NCBI GenBank assembly: GCA_028095005.1
Contig: CM051463.1
Coordinates: forward strand, 80,085,002 to 80,149,001
Reading direction: 5' to 3'
Source of the DNA: Rhynchospora pubera
Lineage: Eukaryota; Streptophyta; Magnoliopsida; Poales; Cyperaceae
DNA length: 64,000 nt
Each line of letters begins with the position of its first letter. The first letter of the stretch is position 1. Made by a program: the position numbers and the translations under genes. Of the stretch, positions 1 to 12,234 are shown one piece after another. The notes below the pieces were generated by a model. The model made no database searches. It saw nothing but the letters and a program-made list of their open reading frames with translations, and had not been told where the DNA came from.

Positions 1-18
1 AAAAGTAATATTCTGAGC

Positions 19-2822
19 GTGGGACAGTTGATGGAAAAAGGTTACTCGATTTTCATGAAAAATCGGGTGATGTTTCTGAAGGACAAAAGAAACTACCTAC
101 TGGCACGTGTGGAAATGGCCCAGAATCACACGTACAAGCTCAATTTGAGAAACGTGCAAGAAACATGTTTAAAAATTAATATGACGGATAAAGTCTCGCT
201 ATGGCATTTACGATTTGGGCATTTGAGCCGAGATGGCCTAAAAGAGATGGCGAAAAAGGGCATGGTCCATGGTTTATCCGACATAGATTACCCTATGCAA
301 TTTTGCGAAGGATGTGTAATTGGCAAACAAACAAGAACCTCATTCCCTCGAAGTGCAGAGTATCGTGCAAAAAGAATTCTCGACTTGGTACACACTGACA
401 TATGCGGTCCGATCACACCCAAATCATTTGGAGAAAGGAGGTATTTTATTACCTTTATTGATGATTATACAAGAAAGACGTGGATGTATTTTCTTAAAGA
501 AAAGTCTGAGGCGTTCGAAATCTTTAAGAAATTCAAGACGATGGTTGAGAAGAGGACCGGCCATTATATTAAAGCATTGCTATCGGATAGAGGTGGTGAG
601 TATGTGTCAACTGCTTTCATAAATTTCTGCGACGAACACGGCATAAGGAGATTCCTAACAGCTCCCTACTCACCTCAGCAAAACGGTGTAGCAGAAAGAA
701 AGAATCGAACTATTCTCGACATGGTACGATCAATGTTGAAGACCAAGAATATGCCAAAAGAGTTTTGGGCAGAAGCGGTACGATGTGCCGTATATGTGCA
801 GAATCGATGTCCGCATGCTAAGCTGATGGACCAGACACCACAAGAAGCTTGGAGTGGAATCAAGCCGACAGTGTCACATCTTAAGATATTTGGTAGTGTG
901 GCTTATGCGCACGTACCAGATCAAAGAAGAACCAAGCTAGATGATAAAAGCAAGAAATATGTGTTTATCGGGTATGACGAGAAGACGAAGGCTTTCAGAC
1001 TCTTCGATCCAATTGAAAAGAAGGTGATCTGATCGCAAGTCGAGATGTGCAAGTAAATGAAGAAATCACATGGGACTGGAACAACCAAAAGGAGATGGCG
1101 AATGAAAAAGAAGAACCGTCAACCTCTACACCGACAACAACAAACACGAGTCACGAGAGCTCCGATGATGAAGATGAGCCAAGACAACCAAGAACGAGAA
1201 GCTTGCAAGATCTGTATGAATCAACACCTGAGGTACATTTAGTATGCCTTTTAGCAGATGCCGAAAATATTACATTTGAAGAAGCAGTGAGAGATAAAAA
1301 GTGGCGAGATGCGATGGATGAAGAGATCGCTGCTATTGAAAAGAACGACACTTAGATGCTGGTAGAATTGCCAGAAGAATGTCAACCCATAGGAGTTAAA
1401 TGGGTATACAAAAAGAAGATGAATGCTGAAGGAAAAATTGAGAGATATAAGGCGAGACTCGTCGCGAAAGGATATCGACAAAAGGTCGGAATTGACTATG
1501 ATGAAGTCTTTGCTCCGGTTGCGAGAATGGAGACAATTCGACTTCTCATATCTCTAGCGGCTCAATTCAAATGGACAATCTATCAGATGGATGTAAAATC
1601 GACATTTTTGAATGGTGTGCTTGAAGAAGAAGTATATGTAGAGCAACCACCTGGATACATGAAGCCTGGCAAAGAAACACAAGTGCTAAAATTGAAAAAG
1701 GCACTCTATGGCCTGAAGCAAGCACCTCGAGCATGGAATTCTCGAATCGACACGTATCTCAAGAAGAACAAATTCAAGCAATGTCCATATGAACATGCAC
1801 TGTATGTGAAAGAAAAGGAAGGTAATCTACTATACGTTGCTTTATATGTTGATGATGTCATATTCATGGGGAATGATGAGAAAATGATAAAAGAATTTAA
1901 GGAAGTCATGACTCATGAATTCGAGATGACAGATTTGGGGTTGATGAAATATTTTCTTGGATTAGAAGTTAGACAAGAAAATGCAGGGATATTTGTGTCG
2001 CAAGAGGCGTATGCAACAGAAATTTTAAAGAAATATAAAATGGATGAATGCAATCCCGTGTCAACACCGATGGAGCTCGGTGCAAAACTCTCCAAGTTTG
2101 AGGGAGGAGATCGAGTAGATGTGAGCAAATACCGAAGCTTAGTGGGAAGTTTGCGGTATTTGACATGCACAAGACCCGATATTGCATATAGTGTCGGCGT
2201 GGTGAGCCGATTCATGGAAGAGCCGAAGTACTCACATTGGAAGGCGATCAAGCGAATCTTGCGATATATCAAAGGAACTGAAGCACTCGGGTTATTTTAT
2301 TCGAATTCAGAAGAATATAAATTGATGATTTACTCCGACAGTGATTGGTGCGGAGACGTAGATGATCGCAAGAGCACATCGGGCTATGTGTTCTATATGG
2401 GAGACACGGCTTTTACTTGGACCTCGAAGAAACAACCAATAGTGACATTATCGACGTGCGAAGCATAGTACGTAGCAGCATCGTGGTGTGTTTCCCACAC
2501 AATCTGGTTGAGGAATTTACTTCGCGAGCTAAAAATTCCGCAACATGAGGCGACTGAAATTCGAGTCGACAATAAATCGACGATTGAATTAGCTAAGAAT
2601 CCGGTGCATCACGAAAGAAGCAAGCACATAGATGTTCGATTCCATTTTATTCGGGAGCATATAAAGAATGGAAATGTGCAAATGAGCCATGTAGCAAGTC
2701 ATGATCAAGCAGCCGATATTTTCACAAAGGCATTGCCGATGGAACTGTTTAATAATTGCAAGATGAAAATCGGAATGAAAGACAGAAGATATTTGAGTTT
2801 AAGGGAGGAATTTGTAGTGTAA
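19..2822 (+). pseudogene. copia pol polyprotein remnant (integrase, RT, RNase H), broken
   Basis: Residues from position 19 hold the GAG-pre-integrase zinc-binding segment (WHLRFGHLS, CEGC, GKQ). The integrase core follows with acidic motifs in HTDICGP, LLSDRGGEY and NGVAERKNR. From 1356 comes the reverse transcriptase (WVYKKK, KARLVAKG, catalytic YVDDVIF), then RNase H (YSDSDWCGD, KSTSGYVF) and the terminal TKALP motif near 2740. Three lesions are visible: a frameshift at about 1020-1035 between the integrase frame and the next, an in-frame TAG at 1353-1355, and an in-frame TAG at 2466-2468. Family identity is secure from the motifs. Gag and protease are not in the window. Confidence 0.93.
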
Positions 2823-3077
2823 ACTCAAATTAAAAATGACGGCACAAGTATGAATATGGATGGTCAAAAATTGCGGCTAGCAAAGTTAGTATTGAGTTGT
2901 TATACATAAATGTGAGCCGTAAAATTTTGGAGTCGGTTTATTTTCAATGGCGGTTTGTAATTGTTATAAATAGAACCATGTATGTACTTTGAAAAATATA
3001 TTGTAATTTCATGAAATAAAGATAGTTTGAGTTTATCCTCCTTTATTAGTGTTCTATTTTGAATTCTATTTGTAACA
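2813..3077 (+). repeat. Probable 3' LTR of the copia element
   Basis: The segment begins TGTAGTGT after a purine-rich tract and ends TTGTAACA, matching the TG...CA rule. It contains TATAAATAGAACC near 2966 and AATAAAG near 3015, a plausible promoter and polyadenylation signal. The matching 5' LTR is outside the window, so the boundaries rest on motifs only. Confidence 0.6.
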
Positions 3078-3125
3078 AAGTTCAATCTATGCAATTTATT
3101 TATTTATTTATTTATTTTACATTAG

Positions 3126-6100
3126 GTACCAAGAAACACTTGAGAAGTGTTCATTGGTCATGGACCTAGAAATGCTCCCCTTTTGGAGACCAAACTCAAA
3201 TAGGAGAAAGAGGCGTTAATTTAAGTGGAGGCCAGAAACAGCGTGTTCAGCTTGCCCGTGCATTGTACCAGAATGCTGACATATACCTCCTTGATGATCC
3301 ATTTAGTGCAGTCGATGCACACACTGCTAGCAGTTTGTTTAACGTGCGTAGGAAAAGTGCCCACATTATAATTTAAGCAATTATTCATCCAGACCAGAAA
3401 ACCATTCTTTTCTACTGTATTCCTTTTAAATGACAATGCTCTAATATATTCAGTTTGTTTCTATTGATTGCTAGAATCAAAGAAATTTTCCTGGGTTCTC
3501 TATCCTATGTACTAACGTTGAATTAAGCATAAACTTTTCTTTGAATTTCTGTTTATCGAAATATAATTATTTTTTTTCAGGAATATGCAATGGGAGCTCT
3601 AGCAAACAAGACGGTTCTCTTAGTTACTCACCAAGTCGATTTCTTACCCACATTTGATAGGGTCCTGGTAATAATAACTCTTTGTTATCATGATCAGGTA
3701 AAATAGTTCTAAATGAAAAATATTAGACCAATTATAACAACTAATGGTCTTGCAGTTAATGTCAGACGGAGAAATTTTGCGCTCTGGACCTTTTCACGAG
3801 TTATTTACATCATGCAAGGAGTTTCAGGATCTAGTCCATGCACACAAAGAAACTGTTGGAATAGAGAAAATTAACAACATGGTCCCTCAAAATAACAAAA
3901 CTGCAACCATCAACTGGCAAGAGATCAGTAAAGTTCATGGCATAAACACAAGAAATTTGCTTCAGAAAGAAAATGCAAAATTATCAGTAGGCGGATCTGA
4001 CCAATTGATAAAGAAAGAGGAGAGAGAGAGGGGCAATATTGGTCTAAAACCATACATGCAATATTTGGGACAGAACAAGGGATATTTGCATTTTTCCCTG
4101 GCAATGCTGGCACATATAATTTTTCTTTCAGGGCAAATTTGGCAAAACTCATGGATGGCAGCAAATGTTCAAAACCCAAATGTTGGCACACTTAAGTTGA
4201 TCTTAGTTTATTCGATGATTGGATTTGGGACACTTTTCGTACTGTTCTTCAGGTCTCTCTTTGTGGTTACCCTGGGATTAGAGGCCTCCAAGTCGTTGTT
4301 CGCTCAGTTGCTCACATCACTCTTCCGTGCACCAATGGGATTTTACGACTCTACTCCTCTTGGTAGAATTCTTAGCCGGGTCAGACAAGTATCCTTGTGA
4401 TAATCTTTTTTTATTCAATAATTAATGGTTGGTATTGTTTAGTTCAGAATTTCAGATTTAAATATCTAATAATGGGCCAATAAAAGAAAACATGCAAAAG
4501 AGACATTCCTCAAAACTTGGTTATAATTGTTCAATGTAATAGGTGGCATTCTCTTAACTTTAATTTGTATTTATAACCAAGTATTTATGGTGTGCAGGTT
4601 TCGGCGGACCTTAGTATTGTAGACTTGGACGTACCATTCATCTTGTTATGGGCAGTCGGTGCTACACTGAATGCATATAGTAATGTTGGTGTATTATCTG
4701 TTGTTACGTGGCAAGTTTTGTTTGTCTCGGCACTGATGATTGTTATGGCAATTCGAATACAGGTATATTTTAAAAGAATCATAACATATAATGTATTTTA
4801 CTTAAAGGTATTGTCAGAGTAGTTCATTGCATGATCAGAGTTTTATCTCTATTGCATCTTCTTTTGTTTTAATTAAACTAGTTCACTTTACTCTTTGGTT
4901 TCTGTCTTTTAACTGATGCAAATTTTGGATCTTTGAGAGCAGATGGGTCTTATTTTCAGCTGTTAAATAGATGGATCTTGCCTTTGTATGGGCCAACAAT
5001 ATAAAGTGTTAGATTAAGCATTGAAAATTGTTGTCCCTAAAGAAAGGCCTAGAGGAGGGTGAATAGGCCTGATTTTTTTTTTTTGTTCTAAATGTAGAGA
5101 TACTACCTAGCTACAGCAAAGGAACTTATGCGACTAAATGGTACCACAAAATCTCTCATGGCAAACCACTTATCAGAATCAATTGCTGGAGCAATTACTA
5201 TTAGGGCGTTTGAGGAAGAAGATCGTTTCTTTGCAAAAAACCTTGAGCTAATAGACAAAAATGCAAGCCCTTATTTGCTCAATTTTAGTTCGACTGAGTG
5301 GCTTATTCAAAGGTTAGAGATGATGAGTGCTTCCATTTTGGCCTCATCAGCACTTGTTATGACACTGCTTCCTCCTGGAACATTTGGTGCCGGTATATTA
5401 TGTTTCTCTCGTTTTTTTTTTTTCATTTGATTTGCAAATGTGCAAAGGGCAGTTATTACCGGAGATTTGGGATAATTTAATACAATTTATAAAGGAAAAT
5501 GATTAATGCAGTTTTGCCATCTCTTGCGATCGCTTGAACAAATTGAACACATAAAATATACAAGGTCAACATATAGATGATCAAAGTGAACACACACAAA
5601 CAAATAAGTTTTGCCATTCTATGTTCAGATTTTTATATGCATATTTAATTTATTTGTATATTCTATGTTCAACTTATTTTATTGAACTTATTTATTTGTA
5701 TGTGTCCAGTTTGATCCTCTATATGTTCACCTTGTCTATTTTATGTGTTTATTTTGTTCTAGCGATGACAAAACTGCAGATGATAGTTATCGTTTCTCAT
5801 TAAACCCATATTAAAACCAACGAAGTGGTCTTTTCTCTTGTAAAGTGAATATTTTCTCCTTGTAATGTACTTCTATTCCTAGAAATATTTTAACTTGTTT
5901 AAACAATGGATGCTATCAGTACATGAATTAATTGATATAAAATAATGATCATATGCAAAGTTGATGATGATATGAAAATAAACATAAAAGTAATGATAAA
6001 ACTGATAAAAATAATAAGATAAAAGATTTTTGAAATCAAAAGGCTGCTCAATATTCCTTATTTTTTAAGAACCAGGTGCTTCTTCTAATATAGAAAGGTC

Positions 6101-9012
6101 GTGGGATTTTTCTACAATGATGAGTCTTTTATTGGAAAGCCTTTTTGTTATTGTTTTCTGAGAATTTATCTTATAACAGAGCAAATGGAGGTCTTTCCCA
6201 TGACCTATTGCTCAAGCTCCGTCTTAGAATAATGTGCAATGATTTGGATGCAGGCTTTGTTGGAATGGCACTGTCATATGGCCTCTCTCTGAATAATTCC
6301 TTTGTTAATTCAATACAAAATCAATGCAACATCGCAAATTTAATTATATCAGTTGAGAGGCTGAACCAACATATGAACATAGAAAGTGAGGCGCCGGAGG
6401 TCATAGAGGAGAGCCGCCCTCCTCTTAATTGGCCAGACGTTGGTACAGTTGAGCTCCAAAATTTAAAGGTTTTTTTCTTGACTTGTATCTTAGAAGGACA
6501 ACCAATTCAGAACTCTGGTATATTGTAGTATATGTCTGCTATTTGCAATATGGCAATCTTTTTGTCTGGTTGGATGAAATCAGTTTGGTTCATACCAAAC
6601 AATAATTGTATTAGGTTCCAAGTTGATTGAGTAGGGTTTCAGTATAAGTTTGACAAAAGTGTCCTCTTAAATTGACTTTCCAGGTCCTGCAACTTTCAAC
6701 TTAGGATCAAAGTACTGTACCTCAAGCTTGGTGAGGTATAATGGTCTCGAACAAATGGTGTAGTGATTAGTATTTTCTTTTTGTTCATATTTTATGGGGT
6801 TTGGCCTTCAAAAGAAATATTTTATGGGGTTTGAATGGGGAAGCCAGCAACTACCAGTTTAACACTACACAAGTACCACAATGATACTACAATACCCTAC
6901 CAGTTAAGCCCTAAAAGTTTTTTACTTTGTTTCTTCATTCAACAGATAAGATATCGACCTGACACCCCCTTAGTGCTTCGTGGCATAACTTGCACATTCC
7001 AAGGCGGCCACAAGATTGGTATTGTGGGTCTCACAGGCAGTGGAAAGACAACCTTAATAGGTGCTTTGTTTAGATTGGTTGAGCCTTCAGGAGGAAAGAT
7101 AGTAATAGATGGAATGGATATTACAAAAATAGGACTGCATGATTTGAGATCTCGGTTTGGCATCATACCACAAGATCCTACCCTCTTTCATGGGTCAGTT
7201 AGGTATAACTTGGACCCATTAGGTCACTTCACTGATCAGCAAATATGGGAGGTAATTTTCAGAGAAATAATAGCTGATTGAAATATTGTTGATGATAAAA
7301 AAAAAAAGAAATTGACTGGACTTTTAAGTATTTCTGGGTGATCAGTAATGCTGGGTATAAGCAGATTTTTTAGCTCTCTTAAAATATAAAAAGGGAATTG
7401 ACTTTGTTTTATCATGTTTCAAATGTTCATATTTTGTTATGCTTTGAAGGTCCTGGATAAATGCCAGCTTAGGGAAGCAATTCAGGAGAAGGAGCAAGGT
7501 TTGGACTCACTAGGTACTAATTCTGCTTCTTTTTTTCAAAAAAAAAAAGGCTAGTTTGTAACTTATAATACACTTTTGTAAGAAAAGTTCAATTTTAATT
7601 TTTTTACTTTTACAAAATTAGAGTTCATCTTGTGAAATATTTGTCCTCGAAAAAACTAAATTGCTCTTACTATATGATATTTAGGTTTAATATTTTAGCT
7701 ATTTCTTGCATAACCATTGCCAATTTTTCTATAGAGTGACCCTGTCTGATGTCTTTCTGTGATACTTTTCTCACTGATTTATGCCAGATAACTGTAGCGT
7801 TAATTAGCTACAAATATAAACCATATTATACCACATGATTTTCAGCACTTTGCATGTTCTGTGGTTTCTTTTTTTTTCTCTAAAACTTACATACAAAATG
7901 AATTACCCTGGCAGTGTAAAGGAGTTTCGGAATAGTAGGTGGCAGCTCAGATACAAAATGAATTACCCTGACATAAGTGCATTTTCTCTCTGTCATGCAG
8001 TTGTAGAAGAAGGCTCAAACTGGAGTATGGGCCAGAGACAGCTGTTTTGCCTTGGCAGAGCTCTTTTGAGAAGAAGCCGCATACTGGTGCTAGATGAAGC
8101 CACCGCATCAATTGACAATGCAACAGATGCAATACTTCAGAAGACTGTACAGTCATAACAGTTGCGCATCGCATCCCGACCGTCATGGATTGCACCATGG
8201 TCCTTGCCATTAGTGACGGTTAGCACAGAATTTTATTTATCTGATTTGAGGCTTGGAATATTTTGTGTTATGACAGTGTCATTGCTAGTGGTGTTGGTAA
8301 ATGTGGGTGTTGATTGGGTTTTAGTAGGAAGAAATCAGGTTCATGTGATATTGATTTCACATAGTTTCATTTTCCAGCATATCAGGTTAATTGGTTTGTC
8401 GCATTTGCATTTGGAAAATTTCTCTGCTCAGGTTTGCTTCTGGTGAAGATAATTAGACTTCCAATTAAATTACTATAAGCACAGTCAAAATGGTGTTTAG
8501 GCTGGTTGAGCTGGTCCTCACTGTGAAACTGTCGGCATTAGTTATTATTATTAATTTATTATTATTTTTTTTCTACATTAATTTTGTAATCTATATGAAT
8601 TGAAGTTAGTAAGGCCAATTTCCACCATTATTTCATCACCAAAAATCCTTGTTAAGTGAAAAGGCTTACGGATTTAAGAGTTGAAGCTGTATCAGATTAA
8701 AAGGTTAGGTATTTTCCTGTTAGTAACAATAAAAAAGGTGAAGGTAGAAGAATGAAAGATAGAGAAGAGACTTCAACAAAAACAGTTTGCTCTGTTTGTT
8801 GACTAGTACTGGTTTTTAGACCCTCTTTGCTAGTTCGCAACGTTCTGCCTCCATGCCATTCTAGAAATGTAATTCACTGACAACTTGTTTTATCTCTTAT
8901 AGGGAAAGTAATGGAATATGATGAGCCAATGAAGCTGATGAATACAGAGGGATCACTGTTTGGGGAGCTTGTCAAGGAGTACTGGTCTCACTCTGCCAAT
9001 GGCAACATGTAG
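3126..9012 (+). pseudogene. ABCC10-like (MRP-type) ABC transporter, copy A, exons 3-12, disrupted
   Basis: ABCC transporters are vacuolar or plasma-membrane pumps for conjugated organic anions. Ten exons matching copy B are seen: 3126-3343, 3581-3667, 3756-4379, 4598-4762, 5098-5392, 6254-6468, 6946-7251, 7450-7513, 8001-8218 and 8903-9012. They cover the NBD1 signature and Walker B (LSGGQKQR, LLDDPFSAVDAHTA), the second membrane domain, and NBD2 with Walker A (GLTGSGKTT) and LVLDEATASID. Exons 1-2 would lie left of the copia insertion, outside the window. Compared with copy B, exon 3 has one extra base near 3175-3195 (CCCCTTTTGG for CCCTTCGG), upstream of LSGGQ. The penultimate exon has a 22-nt deletion after ...ILQK (about 8140-8145), giving a TAA at 8155-8157. 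Both shift the frame, so this copy is a pseudogene. The NBD2 region damaged in copy B is intact here. Confidence 0.9.
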
Positions 9013-11370
9013 CATGCAATATCATCTACTTGACAATGTAAAATTGATGCTCTCACGTCTCCATCTTATTTTTTCGAGAATAATTAATATTGTTTTAGGA
9101 CAATTAATTTTTTTTTAGGATAGTTAGTAACATTCTCTATGACAATTAGTATTTTTTAAGGACAATTAATAATTTTTCCAAGGTGAACATCTTTTCTAAA
9201 ACAAAACTAAAACAATTAGCTTACAAAACTAGAATAAGTAGCTTTTTTTTGGACAGTTAATATTTTTCTTTGGACGAACATTTTCTTCATAGAAAAATCA
9301 ACACAATTAGTTTATAACATTTTTTTTCCAGGACAATTTGTATTAATTTATATGATAGTTAGGACACTTAATTATGAGGTGGTGACGTGTTGGATGGGAG
9401 GTATTGGATGAGGATTACATACATAAATAAGAAGTCATGATAAGATTGTTGTTGCTTAATGTGAAAATGGAAAAAAAAAAAACAAACAAAGCGCATCAGC
9501 AGAGGATGATGAAATGACGGGGAGGGATGATCATAAGTAATTCTCATTTTTTTATCCTATTATTAGTGTGGTTATTATATTTATCAAAATGACCTCCACA
9601 AAATTAATGTGGAATTTTTTGGGACGGTTCATTTCATAACATTAAAGAAAATTAATTTCATATTCATCATCAATACCTAGCATGATTAGTTGAATTTTTT
9701 TTTTTCGTGTATATATAGAGTGCGCATATGTCATTTGAATTCATATGTTTGTTTTGTTGCATATATGAACTAGTTGGTGTCATTTCCTGGTTTAATGTAT
9801 CAATTTTGTGATCTCGTGAGTTATCGCAAATAATATCATGAAAAATAGAAAAATGGATATCAAGCGACTTAAAATATGGCTGGCAGCACACAAGTTATTT
9901 ATGGTAGGAACAAGACTATCTAGTTTATCAAAAAAAAAAAAAAATTAATATTGAAGACCAAAGGTACGAACATGCTTTCATTAATTTCATTTCCACCTGT
10001 CCCACGACAAAAGGCAGATAGAAAGAGCCTGTACCAAACTGACGAGTGACGACCCCAAATGAACCTCCTCCGAACACAATGCAAGAATTTTAGATAGTGT
10101 TACTATTTTATTCATCGTATACTTTTTTTTTGGTGTTAAATTTATTTATCATATGGGAAGTGCAGGCAAGAATCAAAATAGGCTGATAGATGAACAGAAC
10201 CAAGAATTGAGTATTGTGGAGGTACAGTATTATTCTTATATTTTTGCAACCTCTGGTTAATTTTTATTAAATTATAAAAGGCTGTTGCTCTTTATGTTAA
10301 TTTTTTCCAACTTCATTTGCACTTTATGGTAAGAGCACCACCAAATTTTGCAACTCCACTACCTCACAAACAACGGCATCATTTTTACCCTCTTTTTCAC
10401 TTTGAATCTTGATAACAAATTAACACGCATCATGTTCATTGATTATTATTATTATTTTCAGAAAATTTCATTGATTATTATTAGTTTCAGGCTTTTTTCA
10501 GCCGATTACTTTACAGAAAGAGCACTGAAAGCAGAGATTATTGAAACCAAAATAAACAAATTTGGACATGCAGAATTAAAGCCCCCAAAATTCTTAATTT
10601 GTCCTCTTATTATTTCGTTTTTGCCTCTACAATTATTATCATTATTATTTTAAAGAAAGAGTTATGGAAAGATTGTTGCAGCAGAAGTTGAATTGCCGTG
10701 AGAAACCAAGCGAGAGGATGAAACGAGACGGGACACATTTTAGACTAAAATATATAAGTTAGATTTTTAACATTAAATTTATTATCAAAATTAATTATAA
10801 TAAAATATCTCTCATTAACAGAATTCAGGAGTAATCATTCAATCTAAAGATTTGAGAATTTTCTTATTAATATTTTCCTATGTTTACATGTTTAGCATAA
10901 GCAGGTTAGACAATAAAAATTAGAAATAAATACACTCTTCATACAAAGCTCAGCAATACATACCACTTAATTTTTTTATTTTGCCAAAAATAAGAAATCA
11001 AAACGATCACGACAATTTACAATAGTGACTAGTGAGTAAGAAGTAAGAAACAGCTAGGAAGTGAAAGGGACGCTACTCTGTCTTATCTTAGGAAGTGAGA
11101 GAGACGCTAGTAAAAAATTGTGCCACGCTGTCTCTTTCTTCTCTGCTAAAAAACAGGCCCAAATACGTGAGCGGTGACGAACTGACGATACCCAATTTCC
11201 CTCCCACACACACACACACACACTCTCTCTCTTCTCTCTCATATTTTGTAATTTGTACTTTACCAAATCCCTGTCGGCCTGACCAACTATTGGCTCTTCT
11301 AGTTTGTTTTGTCTTCACTCTTCGGTACTTCCAGTTCCAGTTAGTGACAGACTGACAGTGCGCTACAGAT
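9013..11370. other. Intergenic region between ABCC copies, no gene seen
   Basis: AT-rich sequence with the copy A 3' flank. From about 9085 to 9360 there are repeated, degenerate GGACAATTAATATTTT-like units. A CA/CT microsatellite lies at about 11207-11240. I see no coding exon, tRNA or bounded transposon here. Confidence 0.6.
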
Positions 11371-12234
11371 AGGAAAAATGCATAAAATTTGAAAAAAAAA
11401 ATAAAGGAACTTGAGAGAGAAGCCCGAGACGGAGGGAGGGAGAAAGGTGACATTCCTTTGATATCTTCTCAAGTGCAAGGTTAGTTCATATAATCACTGT
11501 CGCAAAGTCTACAGTTAAATCACCGTTTCTTTTCAGAATTGGGTGTACGGAGTACAATTGCGCAGAAATTTAAAGAGCCAAATTTGTTTTTATTCTCCAT
11601 TTTCTTTTCATACTACAGAGCTGCACAGTCAGGTGCTTTCCTGTTGAATTATCTAAATACAATGTCGTATAACTCTACTATCAATCCGACTAATTGAATT
11701 GATTTATGAAGAAAATAAGTCTTATGAATTAATTTGGTATGTTCTAGAGGTTTAATACATCTTGTTAATGTTTTTTCTCTAAATATTTCTATTGTTATAA
11801 TTAAGGGGCAAATTGTAGCAAATCAATTAACAGAAAACCAGGCATTATGCCACCAAAAAACTCTATTTTATCTTGGGTTATGCAGCAATTCTCTACTTAC
11901 ATTTTGTGGTATGGGAGCTTCTTACAAAAAAATGGGTATGATCTACCATCTTGCGAAGGAAGTTTGTATGTTGCTATTCAAATTATGTGCTCTGTTTTGA
12001 CATTTTCTTACCTGCAGAATTTGAAGGCTTCAAGGAAGCCGTTATTCAATGTCAAGCAAATAAGGGAATTCAGGCAGGATGTTCTCTTTTACAAGTGAGA
12101 CACAAATATAAGTTCTCTATTTTTGAATTCTTTGTTATTTTTAGATAAGTCATTGGTGTTCTTTGTTAATTTTTTCTTAATTCTTAAAATTTCTTATACT
12201 TTTAGGTACGTTTACTGGTTTCAGTGGCACAACC
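11371..12234 (+). promoter_or_regulatory. Possible 5' leader with introns of ABCC copy B
   Basis: A purine-rich leader-like stretch (11400-11479) ends at a donor-like AAG|GTTAGT. An acceptor-like TACCTGCAG ends at 12018, followed by a candidate exon to about 12095 before GTGAGAC. A second acceptor, ACTTTTAG, ends about 30 bp before the ATG at 12235. This could be a spliced 5' UTR; transcript data would be needed to confirm it. Confidence 0.3.

Larger units (their letters stand above)
1..3077 (+). mobile_element. Ty1/copia LTR retrotransposon, 3' part, inserted in an ABCC intron
   Basis: The window opens inside the pol region of a copia element. The order integrase, reverse transcriptase, RNase H is the copia order. 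Coding sequence runs to about 2822, followed by a purine-rich tract (AAGGGAGGA at about 2801) and a probable 3' LTR from about 2813 (TGTAGTGT) to about 3077 (TTGTAACA). The 5' LTR, gag and protease lie left of the window. About 48 bp after the LTR the splice acceptor of an ABC transporter exon appears, so the element sits in an intron in sense orientation. Reading frames are broken, so it is inactive. The clade within copia was not determined. Confidence 0.9.

Noticed and set aside
11054..11453. Cys/Val-rich ORFs on both strands upstream of ABCC copy B
   Set aside because: They arise from the CA/CT microsatellite and show no codon or motif evidence.
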